DNA of 64,000 nt from Saccharothrix deserti (GTDB taxonomy: Bacteria; Actinomycetota; Actinomycetes; Mycobacteriales; Pseudonocardiaceae). The notes beneath the pieces were generated by a model, which did no database searches, was not told the DNA's origin, and saw nothing but the letters and a program-made list of their open reading frames with translations. The position numbers were made by a program, and so were the translations under genes. The stretch lies in assembly GCF_009769385.1 (NCBI RefSeq), contig NZ_VKAB01000044.1:1-64000 (forward strand). Direction: 5' to 3'. This document shows positions 34,364-43,138 of this stretch, piece by piece. Positions within the stretch are counted from its first letter, which is position 1, and every line of letters begins with the position of its first letter.

Positions 34364-34795
34364 ATGCCTGAAACCACTTACACCGCGGTAGCCACCTCCA
34401 CGGCGGAGGGCCGCAACGGGGGGCGGGCGACCTCTGACGACGGCGTGCTCGACCTCGCCCTCGCCGTCCCGAAGGCATTCGGTGGCAACGGTGACGGCAC
34501 GAACCCGGAGCAGCTGTTCGCCGCGGGCTGGGCGTCCTGCTTCGTCGGCGCGGTGCGCCGCGTCGCGAGCGCGAAGAAGGTGCCCTTGAACGACCTCGCC
34601 GTGGTCGCGGAGATCACCCTGCACCACGACACCGACGCCGGCGAGTTCAAGCTCAGCGCCGTGCTGCACTTGGAGGCGTCCGGTATCGACCAGGCGACCG
34701 CCGACGAACTGGTCGACGGCGCGCACCAGGTGTGCCCGTACTCGAAGGCGACCCGAGGCAACATCGAGGTCACCTTGGACGCCACCGTCGCCTGA
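34364..34795 (+). CDS. ohr: Organic hydroperoxide resistance protein (OsmC/Ohr family)
   Basis: 143 residues, the normal length. Ohr features are present: TYTAVATSTAEGRNGG, LDLALAVPKAFGGNGDGTNPEQLFAAGWASCF with the first active-site Cys, and VDGAHQVCPYSKATRGN with the second Cys and the VCPYS motif of Ohr rather than OsmC. The enzyme reduces organic peroxides using dithiol cofactors, in the cytoplasm. No OhrR gene is next to it. Instead its promoter matches two others around the LuxR-family ATPase regulator. It converges with the hydrolase gene on a shared terminator. Confidence 0.93.
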   Translation: MPETTYTAVATSTAEGRNGGRATSDDGVLDLALAVPKAFGGNGDGTNPEQLFAAGWASCFVGAVRRVASAKKVPLNDLAVVAEITLHHDTDAGEFKLSAVLHLEASGIDQATADELVDGAHQVCPYSKATRGNIEVTLDATVA

Positions 34796-34810
34796 CACCC
34801 TCCGGATGGT

Positions 34811-34842
34811 CTGAGCCCGCCGCACGCGAGCGGCGGGCTCAG
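34811..34842. terminator. Bidirectional hairpin terminator between convergent genes
   Basis: CTGAGCCCGCCGC (34811-34823), loop ACGCGA, GCGGCGGGCTCAG (34830-34842): a perfect 13-bp stem between the stops of ohr (plus) and the hydrolase (minus). Confidence 0.85.
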
Positions 34843-34853
34843 GCTCGTCCACT

Positions 34854-35897
34854 TCAGAGTCGGTCGGCGTCCACGATCGCCTGGGCGAAGGGCCGCGGTG
34901 CTTCCTGCGGGACGTTGTGGCCGATGCCCGCGAACACCCGGTGGTCGTACTTCCCGGTGAACTTGGCGCGATAGGACGTCCCGCTCGCCGCTTCGCCGTC
35001 GAAGTCGCTGCCGATCGTGATCGCCGGCACGGAGATGGCCGGTGCGGTGGCGAGTACCTGTTCGTATTTCTCGTACTGCGTCTCCCCCGGCGCCAAGCCC
35101 AGGCGCCAACGGTAGTTGTGGATGACGATGTCGACGTGATCGGGGTTGTCGAAGGACGCCGCGGTCCGCGCGTACGTGGCGTCGTCGAAGTTCCACCGCG
35201 GCGACGCGGTCCGCCAGATCAACCTGTTGAAGTCGTGCCGGTTCCGGTGGTAGCCGAGAACCCCGCGTTCGGTCGCGAAGTAGTACTGGTACCACCAGCC
35301 CAGCTCGGCCGCCGGGGCCAACGGCTGCCGGTTCGCCTCGATGTTCGTGACCAGGTACCCGCTCACCGGGACAATCGCCTTGCAGCGTTCCGGCCAGAGC
35401 GCGGCGATGACCGCGACGGTCCGCGCGCCCCAGTCGAACCCGCCGAGGACCGCCTCGTCGATCCCGAGCGCGTCCATGAGCGCGATGATGTCCTGCGCTA
35501 CCGCCGACTGCTGTCCGTTGCGGACCGTCTGCGCGGACAGGAACGTGGTCGGGCCGTACCCGCGCAGGAACGGGACGATCACCCGGTACCCGTCGGCGGC
35601 CAGCAGAGGCCCGACGTCGGCGTAGCTGTTCGGGTCGTAGGGCCAGCCGTGCAGCAGCAGCACCGGCCGGCCGTTGCTGGGACCGAATTCGGCGTACGCC
35701 GTGTTCAGCACGCCGGCGTCGATCTGTTTGACGGGGCCGAGTGAAGTGTTCTCGCCCGACCCGGCCCGGAGATCCGCCTCTTCGGTCGGCACGGCGACCG
35801 GAGCGTTCCCGGCGGGGGCGTTCGACGAGCAGGCGGTCAGCGATGTCGCCGCCACGCCCGCCGCCAACGCCCGCGTGAATCGTCTCCTGCTGATCAT
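34854..35897 (-). CDS. Exported epoxide-hydrolase-like alpha/beta hydrolase
   Basis: 347 residues. The N-terminus ISRRRFTRALAAGVAATSLTAC has both a twin-arginine motif (SRRRF) and a lipobox (LTAC), so a folded, lipid-anchored exported enzyme is predicted. The alpha/beta fold: LLLHGWPYDPNSYADVGPLL with the H-G-x-P oxyanion motif, and GGFDWGARTVAVIAALWP with Asp in the nucleophile position, as in epoxide hydrolases and haloalkane dehalogenases rather than serine esterases. A cap domain rich in Trp/Tyr follows (LGWWYQYYFATERG, then RNRHDFNRLIW), and the catalytic His is in GIGHNVPQEAP. The substrate is unknown. Its promoter shares the bipartite motif with ohr and the aldo/keto reductase. Confidence 0.85.
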   Translation of the reverse strand: MISRRRFTRALAAGVAATSLTACSSNAPAGNAPVAVPTEEADLRAGSGENTSLGPVKQIDAGVLNTAYAEFGPSNGRPVLLLHGWPYDPNSYADVGPLLAADGYRVIVPFLRGYGPTTFLSAQTVRNGQQSAVAQDIIALMDALGIDEAVLGGFDWGARTVAVIAALWPERCKAIVPVSGYLVTNIEANRQPLAPAAELGWWYQYYFATERGVLGYHRNRHDFNRLIWRTASPRWNFDDATYARTAASFDNPDHVDIVIHNYRWRLGLAPGETQYEKYEQVLATAPAISVPAITIGSDFDGEAASGTSYRAKFTGKYDHRVFAGIGHNVPQEAPRPFAQAIVDADRL

Positions 35898-35933
35898 CTG
35901 AACTCCTGTGCGGAAGTCTCGGCAACGATGCCG

Positions 35934-35976
35934 ACGTTAGGCAGCCGCTGGAGGCTTCCGCGCCTGTCGGATGACG
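35934..35976 (-). promoter_or_regulatory. Conserved bipartite promoter upstream of the exported hydrolase
   Basis: On the minus strand CGTCATCCGAC (35976 to 35966), 25 bases, CTAACGT (35940 to 35934), then 36 bp to the ATG at 35897. The spacing is identical to the two plus-strand copies. The bases after the first box (AGGCGCG) also match the aldo/keto reductase promoter. Confidence 0.75.
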
Positions 35977-36022
35977 CTGCCGGTGTAGGTCATCGGCGGT
36001 GCAGGTCTCCGTCGGCTGACCG

Positions 36023-38749
36023 CTATCGGGCGGGCTTGTCGCCGAGCGCCTTGAGCATCGCCGCGAGCTCGGCACGGGAGCTCACGCCCAGTTTGGGGAA
36101 GATCCGGTGCAGGTGGGTGCCGACGGTGCGGTGGGAGAGGTAGAGCCGCTGCCCGATCTCCCGGTTCGTCAGGCCCTCGGCGGCCAGCTGCGCGATGCCG
36201 AGCTCGTGCGGGGTCAGTCGGTCCCGCGCGTCCGGTCCCCGGTTCGGGCTCGACTCCCCCGCGGTGCGCAGTTCCCGCCGGGCCCGCTCGGCCCACGCGG
36301 TCATGCCGAGCGCGTCGAACGCCTCCCTCGCCGTGCGCAGGTGGCTCCGGGATTCCACCACCCGGCGCTGTCGCCTCAGCCATTCGCCGAACGCCAGGTG
36401 GACGCGCCCGCGTTCCGCGGGCCACGCGGTCAGGTCGGCCCGCAGCGCGTTCGTGAACAGCTCCTCCGCGTCCTCGTGCGGGGCGAGCACGGCGCGCGCG
36501 TAGCGCAATCCGATGTGCAGCGCGGGCGACGGCGTCGATGCGGCCGCCCTTTCCAGGTCGCGCAGGATGTCCCGCATCGCGCCGGTCTGCCCTGCACGCA
36601 CGGCCGCATCGGTGAGTTCCGCGACGAAGTACGCGCGCAGGGCCAGTTGGTAGGCGGGGTCGGTCGGGTCGAGCAACCGGCTCAGGTCGGCGAACGCATC
36701 GTCGAAGCGGCCCTCGCTCAACGCGGCGAGCCCGCGCGCGAGCTGGACGGTGGCCAGGACGGGACGGGCGCCCGCGGCGAGCCCGACCCGCTCTGCCTCG
36801 TCGGCCAGTGCCCTGGCCTGCTTGTGGTCGCCCCGCAAGGCGGCGATCTCGGCCCGGACCGCCGTGGCCAGCCCGTACATGAACGGCTGCGCGGTCTCCT
36901 GTGCGAACTCGGCTGCTTCCGCCGCGACCGGCGCCGCCGCGGCCACGTCACCGAGGCGGACCCGGCTCCACGCCTGGACGGTCAGCGCACGGGTCAGCAA
37001 CCCGAGCCTGCCCTGGACACGAAGGCCGGGCGCCGCTGCCGCGGCGAAGTGGGCGGCCAGGTCGAACGCCCCGACCTGCAACGCCGCGCTGCCCAGGTAG
37101 CGGTCGACTTCCGGGTCGGCTCCGGTCGTGCCGGCGAGTTCGCGCAGCCGGTCGAGCACGACGCCACCCCGCTCGAACGGCGCGACGTACGCGGCGACCG
37201 CGATCATGCGGGGGTCGTCGTCCGGGACGGGAAGCCGGTCCGCCACACCCAGCAGCGAACGGCGGGTCTCGGGGCCGGGTTCCGACCAGAAGCAGCGCAT
37301 CGCCGCACCCCACAGGATCCGCATCGCCGGTTCGACCTGCCCGTCGGCGGCGACCGACTCGGCCAGCCCGGCCAGCTCCGACGTGCGTGCGGTGTCCTCG
37401 CGCACCCCGTCTTCGAACCCGCTGAGCAACCAGCTCGCGGTGGCGCGACGGCGGGGCGAGAGCTCACCGGCCTGTGCTTGCCGCACCAGGCGTTCGGCCG
37501 TCTCGCGGCGACCGGATTCGACCGCCAACTCGGCGGCCCGCAGCAACCGGTCCGCCCGCCGTCCCGTCGCACCGCTCAGCCGAGCGGCTTGTTCCAGCGC
37601 CGCGATGGCGGCGGCGACGCCGCCCCGGTGCCGCGCCCGGTCCGCGGCGCGTTCCAGTTCCGCCGCCACCTGCTCGTCGGTGCCCGCCGTCGCGGCGGCT
37701 CGGTGCCAGGCCCGCCGGTCCGGCTGCTCGCGCAGCGTCGCGGCGAGTGCCAGGTGGGCCCGGCGTCGCTCGGCGAGCGTCGACGCCGCCGGGATGGCCG
37801 ACCGCACCAGCGGGTGCCGGAACGTCACCGTGCCGGGATCGGGCTCGATCAGCCCGGCGTCGACGGCCGGCGTCAGGACCTCCGGTTCGGCCGGGACTCC
37901 CAGCACCGAGCCCGTGGCCGCGAGCGCCTCGGCGACCGAGCCGCCCTCGTTGAGCGCCGCGACCAGCAGCGCGGCACGGGTCCGCGCGGGCAGGACCGCG
38001 ACCCGGGCGGTGAACGTGCGTTCGAGGCGTTCGGTCAGCGGCAGGACCGGGTCGAGCGCGTCGAGGCCCGTCACGGCCGATGGCAGCTCGGTCAGCGCCA
38101 GCGGGTTTCCCGCCGCCTCCGCGAGCACCCGTGCCCTGACCGTCGGGGTGAGGCCGGGGGCGACCGAGTCGAGCAGTTCCGCCGCGACCTCGTCGGACAG
38201 GCGTTCGAGGTTCATCGAGGACAGGCCGGCGTCGCGCAACGGCGACCGCGCGCCGTCCGCGAGGGTCGCGATCAGGACGATCGGTTCGGACTCGATCCGC
38301 CTGGCCACGAAGGCGAGGACGTCCGCGCTCGCCCGGTCCAGCCACTGCACGTCTTCCGCGACGATCAGCAACGGCCTGCCCTCGGACCGCTCGGCCAGCA
38401 GCGACAACGCGGCGAGCCCGACCAGGTAGGCGCTGGGTTCCGCCGCGTCCTCCAGCCCCAGCGCGGTCCGCAGGGCCGCACGTTGGGGGCGCGGCAAGGA
38501 GTCCACACCCGCCCGGACCGGGAACAACAGCTGGTGCAGCCCGGAGTGGGCCAGGTTCTGCTCGGCCTCGACGCCGGTCGTCCTCAGCACGTGCAGCCCC
38601 GCGACCGACGCCGCCGCGACCGCTTCCGCCACCAGCGCGGACTTCCCGATGCCGGGCTCGCCCCGGATGAGGACGCCGCTGCCGTTCCCCGGTCCGTCCA
38701 GGAGCACGCCCAGGTCCTTCAGCTCGGCTTCCCGTCCGTACAGCGGCAT
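36023..38749 (-). CDS. Large ATP-binding LuxR-family regulator (LAL type)
   Basis: 908 residues. The N-terminus MPLYGREAELKDLGVLLDGP leads into an AAA/STAND ATPase with Walker A GEPGIGKSALVAEAV near residue 30 and a Walker B-like RPLLIVAEDVQWLD near 125. A long helical TPR-like middle follows (many LLRAAELAVESGRRETAERLV-like repeats). The end is a LuxR DNA-binding domain, RDRLTPHELGIAQLAAEGLTNREIGQRLYLSHRTVGTHLHRIF, then KLGVSSRAELAAML. LAL proteins are usually transcription activators responding to an inducer. Its gene lies between three genes whose promoters share an unusual bipartite motif, so it is the natural candidate activator. Its own upstream region shows no copy on the minus strand. 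Confidence 0.9.
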   Translation of the reverse strand: MPLYGREAELKDLGVLLDGPGNGSGVLIRGEPGIGKSALVAEAVAAASVAGLHVLRTTGVEAEQNLAHSGLHQLLFPVRAGVDSLPRPQRAALRTALGLEDAAEPSAYLVGLAALSLLAERSEGRPLLIVAEDVQWLDRASADVLAFVARRIESEPIVLIATLADGARSPLRDAGLSSMNLERLSDEVAAELLDSVAPGLTPTVRARVLAEAAGNPLALTELPSAVTGLDALDPVLPLTERLERTFTARVAVLPARTRAALLVAALNEGGSVAEALAATGSVLGVPAEPEVLTPAVDAGLIEPDPGTVTFRHPLVRSAIPAASTLAERRRAHLALAATLREQPDRRAWHRAAATAGTDEQVAAELERAADRARHRGGVAAAIAALEQAARLSGATGRRADRLLRAAELAVESGRRETAERLVRQAQAGELSPRRRATASWLLSGFEDGVREDTARTSELAGLAESVAADGQVEPAMRILWGAAMRCFWSEPGPETRRSLLGVADRLPVPDDDPRMIAVAAYVAPFERGGVVLDRLRELAGTTGADPEVDRYLGSAALQVGAFDLAAHFAAAAAPGLRVQGRLGLLTRALTVQAWSRVRLGDVAAAAPVAAEAAEFAQETAQPFMYGLATAVRAEIAALRGDHKQARALADEAERVGLAAGARPVLATVQLARGLAALSEGRFDDAFADLSRLLDPTDPAYQLALRAYFVAELTDAAVRAGQTGAMRDILRDLERAAASTPSPALHIGLRYARAVLAPHEDAEELFTNALRADLTAWPAERGRVHLAFGEWLRRQRRVVESRSHLRTAREAFDALGMTAWAERARRELRTAGESSPNRGPDARDRLTPHELGIAQLAAEGLTNREIGQRLYLSHRTVGTHLHRIFPKLGVSSRAELAAMLKALGDKPAR

Positions 38750-38955
38750 CGTGCGGCACTCCTACCCTGCGGCCATCCCACGGACCGTGCACGGGTCTTC
38801 ACCGCGACGATACCCAAACCCTGTCGGGGTCGGACGTTCCACCAGCTCAGGACGGTTGCCGTGCCGAAGGTGCCGGGTACGTCCACATCGGACTCGAACC
38901 GGACTCCGCCCCGGCAGCCGCAGCACCGCCGACAGGTGACGACTTACCCGGATGA

Positions 38956-38998
38956 CGTCATCCGACAGGCGCGAAGGCTCCCACCGGGCACTTAGCGT
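38956..38998 (+). promoter_or_regulatory. Conserved bipartite promoter upstream of the aldo/keto reductase
   Basis: CGTCATCCGAC at 38956-38966, 25 bases, TTAGCGT at 38992-38998; the ATG at 39005 follows so closely that the message is probably leaderless. The first box is part of a perfect palindrome GGATGACGTCATCC (38950-38963). Confidence 0.78.
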
Positions 38999-39004
38999 GG
39001 CCTC

Positions 39005-40114
<1,110 letters not shown>

Positions 40115-40196
40115 CGCGTCCTCGCCGCGCCCAGGATCACGCCGCCTGACTTGCACGGACGCCATTTCGGCAAGCACACCGCCGGAGCAACGACAC

Positions 40197-40475
40197 TCAG
40201 GCGTCGCCGCGCATCGAGCGGCGGATTTCTTCGAGCTTGTCGAGCCCTGCCTGCCGGCGCGCCTCGAACTGGTCCTCGACCGCCTTGGCCTCCGGGGTGG
40301 CGTCGGCGAGTTCCTCGGCACCGATGCTGGTGGCGACCCGGCTCTCGATGCGGTCACGGACGTGCTCGAAGGTGGGTACGCCGTCCTCGCTGTAGTCACC
40401 GGGCGGCACGACGGGCTGGGCCGCCCCGTCCTCGACGATCTCGGCGTCGATCACTGGTTCCCGGTCCGCGTTCAT
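40197..40475 (-). CDS. Small acidic hypothetical protein
   Basis: 92 residues starting MNADREPVIDAEIVEDGAAQ, then YSEDGVPTFEHVRDRIESRVATSIGAEELADAT and a charged helix (EDQFEARRQAGLDKLEEIRR). It is strongly acidic at the N-terminus and helical at the end, with no membrane segment. Codon use and the opposite-strand neighbours support a real gene, though the ribosome site (GGAG) is modest. I recall similar short actinobacterial proteins but no established function. Confidence 0.65.
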   Translation of the reverse strand: MNADREPVIDAEIVEDGAAQPVVPPGDYSEDGVPTFEHVRDRIESRVATSIGAEELADATPEAKAVEDQFEARRQAGLDKLEEIRRSMRGDA

Positions 40476-40736
40476 CGCCCCAACTCCGTTCGCCGTGCCG
40501 ACCCCGAGGCTACCTCCCCAGGGCTCCCCCGGCGTGGACGTGGGAGGTTCCCAAAGCGTCCTCGATGTCGTCTGCGCACGGTTCGTGGCCGACCACCGGC
40601 GGGGTGCCCGGCCCTGGCCGGTCTCGGCCTCTGTCCAGCGCCGGCCGCAACTTCTCGCGGGTGTCGCCGGTGGTCGGCCACGAACCGGCCGGGACCTCGG
40701 AAGAAGGTGGGAACGCGGACGGCCCGCTCCCCCGGC

Positions 40737-41453
40737 TCACAGCCAGCGCGGCAGTGGGGGACGTCCCCCCGATTCGGCGACACCGCCGGCGAGCCTGCCG
40801 GTGAGCCAGCCGGCGATATCGGCAGCCGTTGCCGCGCCGGTCGTCCCGGCACCCGCGGGACCCAGGTGCCACCTTCGGGCGCGGTCCGTAGGCGCCAAGT
40901 CGACCGATGGGCAGCCCTCCTTGGCCGTGAGCGCGGCGGCCACGTCGTCGATGAGCAGGTCCACGACGCCGGCGGGCAGGTCGTCGGCGGTCACGCCGGC
41001 ATCGAGGTCGACCGCGTGGAGCCACACCTCCCGGATGCGCATCCAGGGCACCTCGGCGGCGGGGATAGCGCGGCCCAGCGCGCTGCGGACTTCGGCGTTC
41101 CACTGTTCGCCGGTCAGTTCGCCGAGCGCCTTGTCGAGCGTCACGGCAGTGCCGGCCACCTCCGAGCGCAGAACGTCCGCGGGCAGCCCGGCGGACTGTT
41201 CGATTTCGAGGGCACGCTGGTCGCGACCGGCGTACATGGGCGACTCCACACCGGTACGGGCCCACGTGGCGAGCCTGGTCAACGCCTCGGCGTTGCGGGC
41301 GAGGTGCCCGACGACGTGCGCGCGGGTCCAGCCGGGCAACCGGCTGGGTGCGCGCAGGTCGTCGTCGGTGAGCTCGTCGACGACGGCCAGCAGTGTGCCG
41401 GTGCCTTCGCGCATCCAGGGCAGGGTGGCCTCGAAGTCGTGTCGGCCCGTCAT
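40737..41453 (-). CDS. Mycothiol-dependent maleylpyruvate isomerase family protein
   Basis: 238 residues; the ATG at 41453 overlaps the upstream stop as ATGA. DinB-like four-helix start: LPWMREGTGTLLAVVDELTDDDLRAPSRLPGWTRAHVVGHLARNAEALTRL, with the GW-x-x-x-H-V-x-x-H metal-binding His pattern and a further MRIREVWLHAVDLDAG His/Asp motif. These are the hallmarks of the MDMPI family. The isomerase converts maleylpyruvate to fumarylpyruvate with mycothiol. Its position at the end of an operon that makes and consumes these compounds makes that specific role very likely. Confidence 0.88.
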   Translation of the reverse strand: MTGRHDFEATLPWMREGTGTLLAVVDELTDDDLRAPSRLPGWTRAHVVGHLARNAEALTRLATWARTGVESPMYAGRDQRALEIEQSAGLPADVLRSEVAGTAVTLDKALGELTGEQWNAEVRSALGRAIPAAEVPWMRIREVWLHAVDLDAGVTADDLPAGVVDLLIDDVAAALTAKEGCPSVDLAPTDRARRWHLGPAGAGTTGAATAADIAGWLTGRLAGGVAESGGRPPLPRWL

Positions 41454-43138
41454 GCGGGTGCCCCGGCGTCGAGGCGTTCGGCGATGTCGGCGCGCAGGGC
41501 CTTCTTGTCGATCTTGCCGACCTTGGTGGCGGCGAGTTCGTCGACCAGGACCAGGCGCTCGGGGAGTTTGAACCGGGCGATGCCGATCCGCTCCATCGAA
41601 CCGCGGATCTCGTCGAGCGTGACGGTGGCCCCGGGCCGGGGCACGACGTAGAGGCAGACTCGCTCTCCCAGGTCCGGGTCGGGCATCGCGACGGCGGCCA
41701 CCTGGGCGACGCCGGGGAGTTGGTAGACCAGGTTCTCGACCTCTTCGGCCGAGATCTTCTCTCCGCCGCGGTTGATCATGTCCTTGTCCCGGCCCTCGAC
41801 GATCAGGTTGCCGTCCGCGGTCCGGCGGCAGATGTCGCCGGAGCGGTACCAGCCGTCGGCGGTGAACGCCCGGGCGTTCTGCTCGGCTGCCTTGTAGTAC
41901 CCGCGGGGCGTGTAGGGGCCGCGGGTGAGCAGGGAGCCGAGTTCCCCGTCGGGCACGTCGTGGTCCGACTCGTCGACGAGTCGGACCTCGTCGTCGGGGC
42001 ACATCGGCCTGCCCTGGGTGGTGCACACGACTTCTTCGGGGTCGTCGAGGCGGGTGAAGTTCAGCAGCCCCTCGGCCATCCCGAAGACCTGCTGGAGGTC
42101 GGCGCCGAGGACCGGCTTGATCCGGCGGGCGAGTTCGTCGGCGAGCCGCGCCCCGCCGACCTGCAGCACGCGCAGGGTCTCCAGGTCACCCGCGCCGTGC
42201 TCGACCGCGTGGTCGAGCCACCGCCCGGCCACGGCGGGGACCACGGCGGTGTGCGTGACGCCCTCGGCGGCGATGGTCGCGAACGCCCGTACCGGCTCGG
42301 GCGAGGGCAGCATGACGACCCGTCCACCGGCGAGCAGCGTGCCCAGGATGCCCGGGCAGGCGAGCGGGAAGTTGTGCCCGGCGGGCAGGCTGACCAGGTA
42401 GGCCGCGTCAGGACCGACGCCGGCGACTTCGGCGCTGCGGCGGGCGTTGTACGCGTAGTCGTCGTGGGTGCGGGCGATCAACTTGGGCAAGCCGGTCGTG
42501 CCGCCGGAGAGCAGGAAGACCGCGACGTCCCGGCTGCCGACAGCGGTGGCGTCGAGCCGGGCGTGGTCGGCGGCCGGGTCGTCGCCCGGTCCGCAGAGCG
42601 CCCGCAGGTCGGTGCTGCCGGGTGCGATCTCGGAGCCCGCGACGAGGACGTGCCAGGGGCCGCCGGTCACGGCCCGGACGTCGTCGGCGAGTTCGTGGGC
42701 CAGGTGCTGGTGGTCGAAGTCGCGCATCCGGTCCGGGACGGCGATCGCCGTGGCCTCGGAGTGCCGTGCCAGGTAGGCGAGTTCGACGCGCCGGTGCGCC
42801 GGAAGTGCCATCACCGGGACGACCCCGGCGCGCAGGCACGCGTGGGTGAGCACGACGAACTCCCACCCGTTGCCGAGTTGGACCACGATCCGGTCACCGG
42901 GACGCAGGCCGAGGTCGAGCAGGCGGGTGGCCGCGGAGTCGGCGCGGTCGGCCAGTTCGGCGTGCGTCAGCCGAACCCCGGCGACCGGGTCGACCAGGGC
43001 GGGGACGTCGGGGTGGCGGTCGGCGACGTCGCGGAGCAGGGTGCCGAGCGGCACCCCGGCCCAATAGCCCTTGGCCACGTACGTCCGTACCTCGGCATCG
43101 GGCCAGGGCACGGTGTTGTCACTGATGGGGGTGGGCAT
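41450..43138 (-). CDS. Salicylyl-AMP ligase-like aryl acid activating enzyme (EntE family)
   Basis: 562 residues; ATG 43138 is preceded by GGGAGG. Aryl-AMP ligase features: YWAGVPLGTLLRDVADRHPD, the P-loop LLSGGTTGLPKLIARTHDDYAYN, LPAGHNFPLACPGILGTLLAGGRV (the H-N-F segment of DhbE/EntE-type enzymes), QVFGMAEGLLNFTRLDDP, RPMCPDDEVRLVDE and RDKDMINRGGEKISAEEVE with a terminal ATKVGKIDKKALR carrying the catalytic Lys. Enzymes of this type activate salicylate or 2,3-dihydroxybenzoate. No carrier protein or siderophore gene is near. The gentisate genes around it point to salicylate degradation through salicylyl-CoA, as reported for the sdg genes of a Streptomyces strain. Confidence 0.88.
   Translation of the reverse strand: MPTPISDNTVPWPDAEVRTYVAKGYWAGVPLGTLLRDVADRHPDVPALVDPVAGVRLTHAELADRADSAATRLLDLGLRPGDRIVVQLGNGWEFVVLTHACLRAGVVPVMALPAHRRVELAYLARHSEATAIAVPDRMRDFDHQHLAHELADDVRAVTGGPWHVLVAGSEIAPGSTDLRALCGPGDDPAADHARLDATAVGSRDVAVFLLSGGTTGLPKLIARTHDDYAYNARRSAEVAGVGPDAAYLVSLPAGHNFPLACPGILGTLLAGGRVVMLPSPEPVRAFATIAAEGVTHTAVVPAVAGRWLDHAVEHGAGDLETLRVLQVGGARLADELARRIKPVLGADLQQVFGMAEGLLNFTRLDDPEEVVCTTQGRPMCPDDEVRLVDESDHDVPDGELGSLLTRGPYTPRGYYKAAEQNARAFTADGWYRSGDICRRTADGNLIVEGRDKDMINRGGEKISAEEVENLVYQLPGVAQVAAVAMPDPDLGERVCLYVVPRPGATVTLDEIRGSMERIGIARFKLPERLVLVDELAATKVGKIDKKALRADIAERLDAGAPA

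Noticed and set aside
36107-38995. A 962-codon open frame on the plus strand opposite the LAL regulator
   Set aside because: It is the mirror of a G+C-rich gene: composition is dominated by Arg, Gly, Pro and Gln, and it has no family motifs. The minus-strand gene has Walker A and LuxR domains.
40151-40804. Plus-strand frames opposite the small acidic protein and the isomerase gene
   Set aside because: Low-complexity Arg/Pro composition; the minus-strand genes have clear coding features and coupling.
42408-42866. Other frames inside the salicylyl-AMP ligase and NDP-forming ligase genes
   Set aside because: Arg/Gly/Pro-rich shadow translations without start signals.
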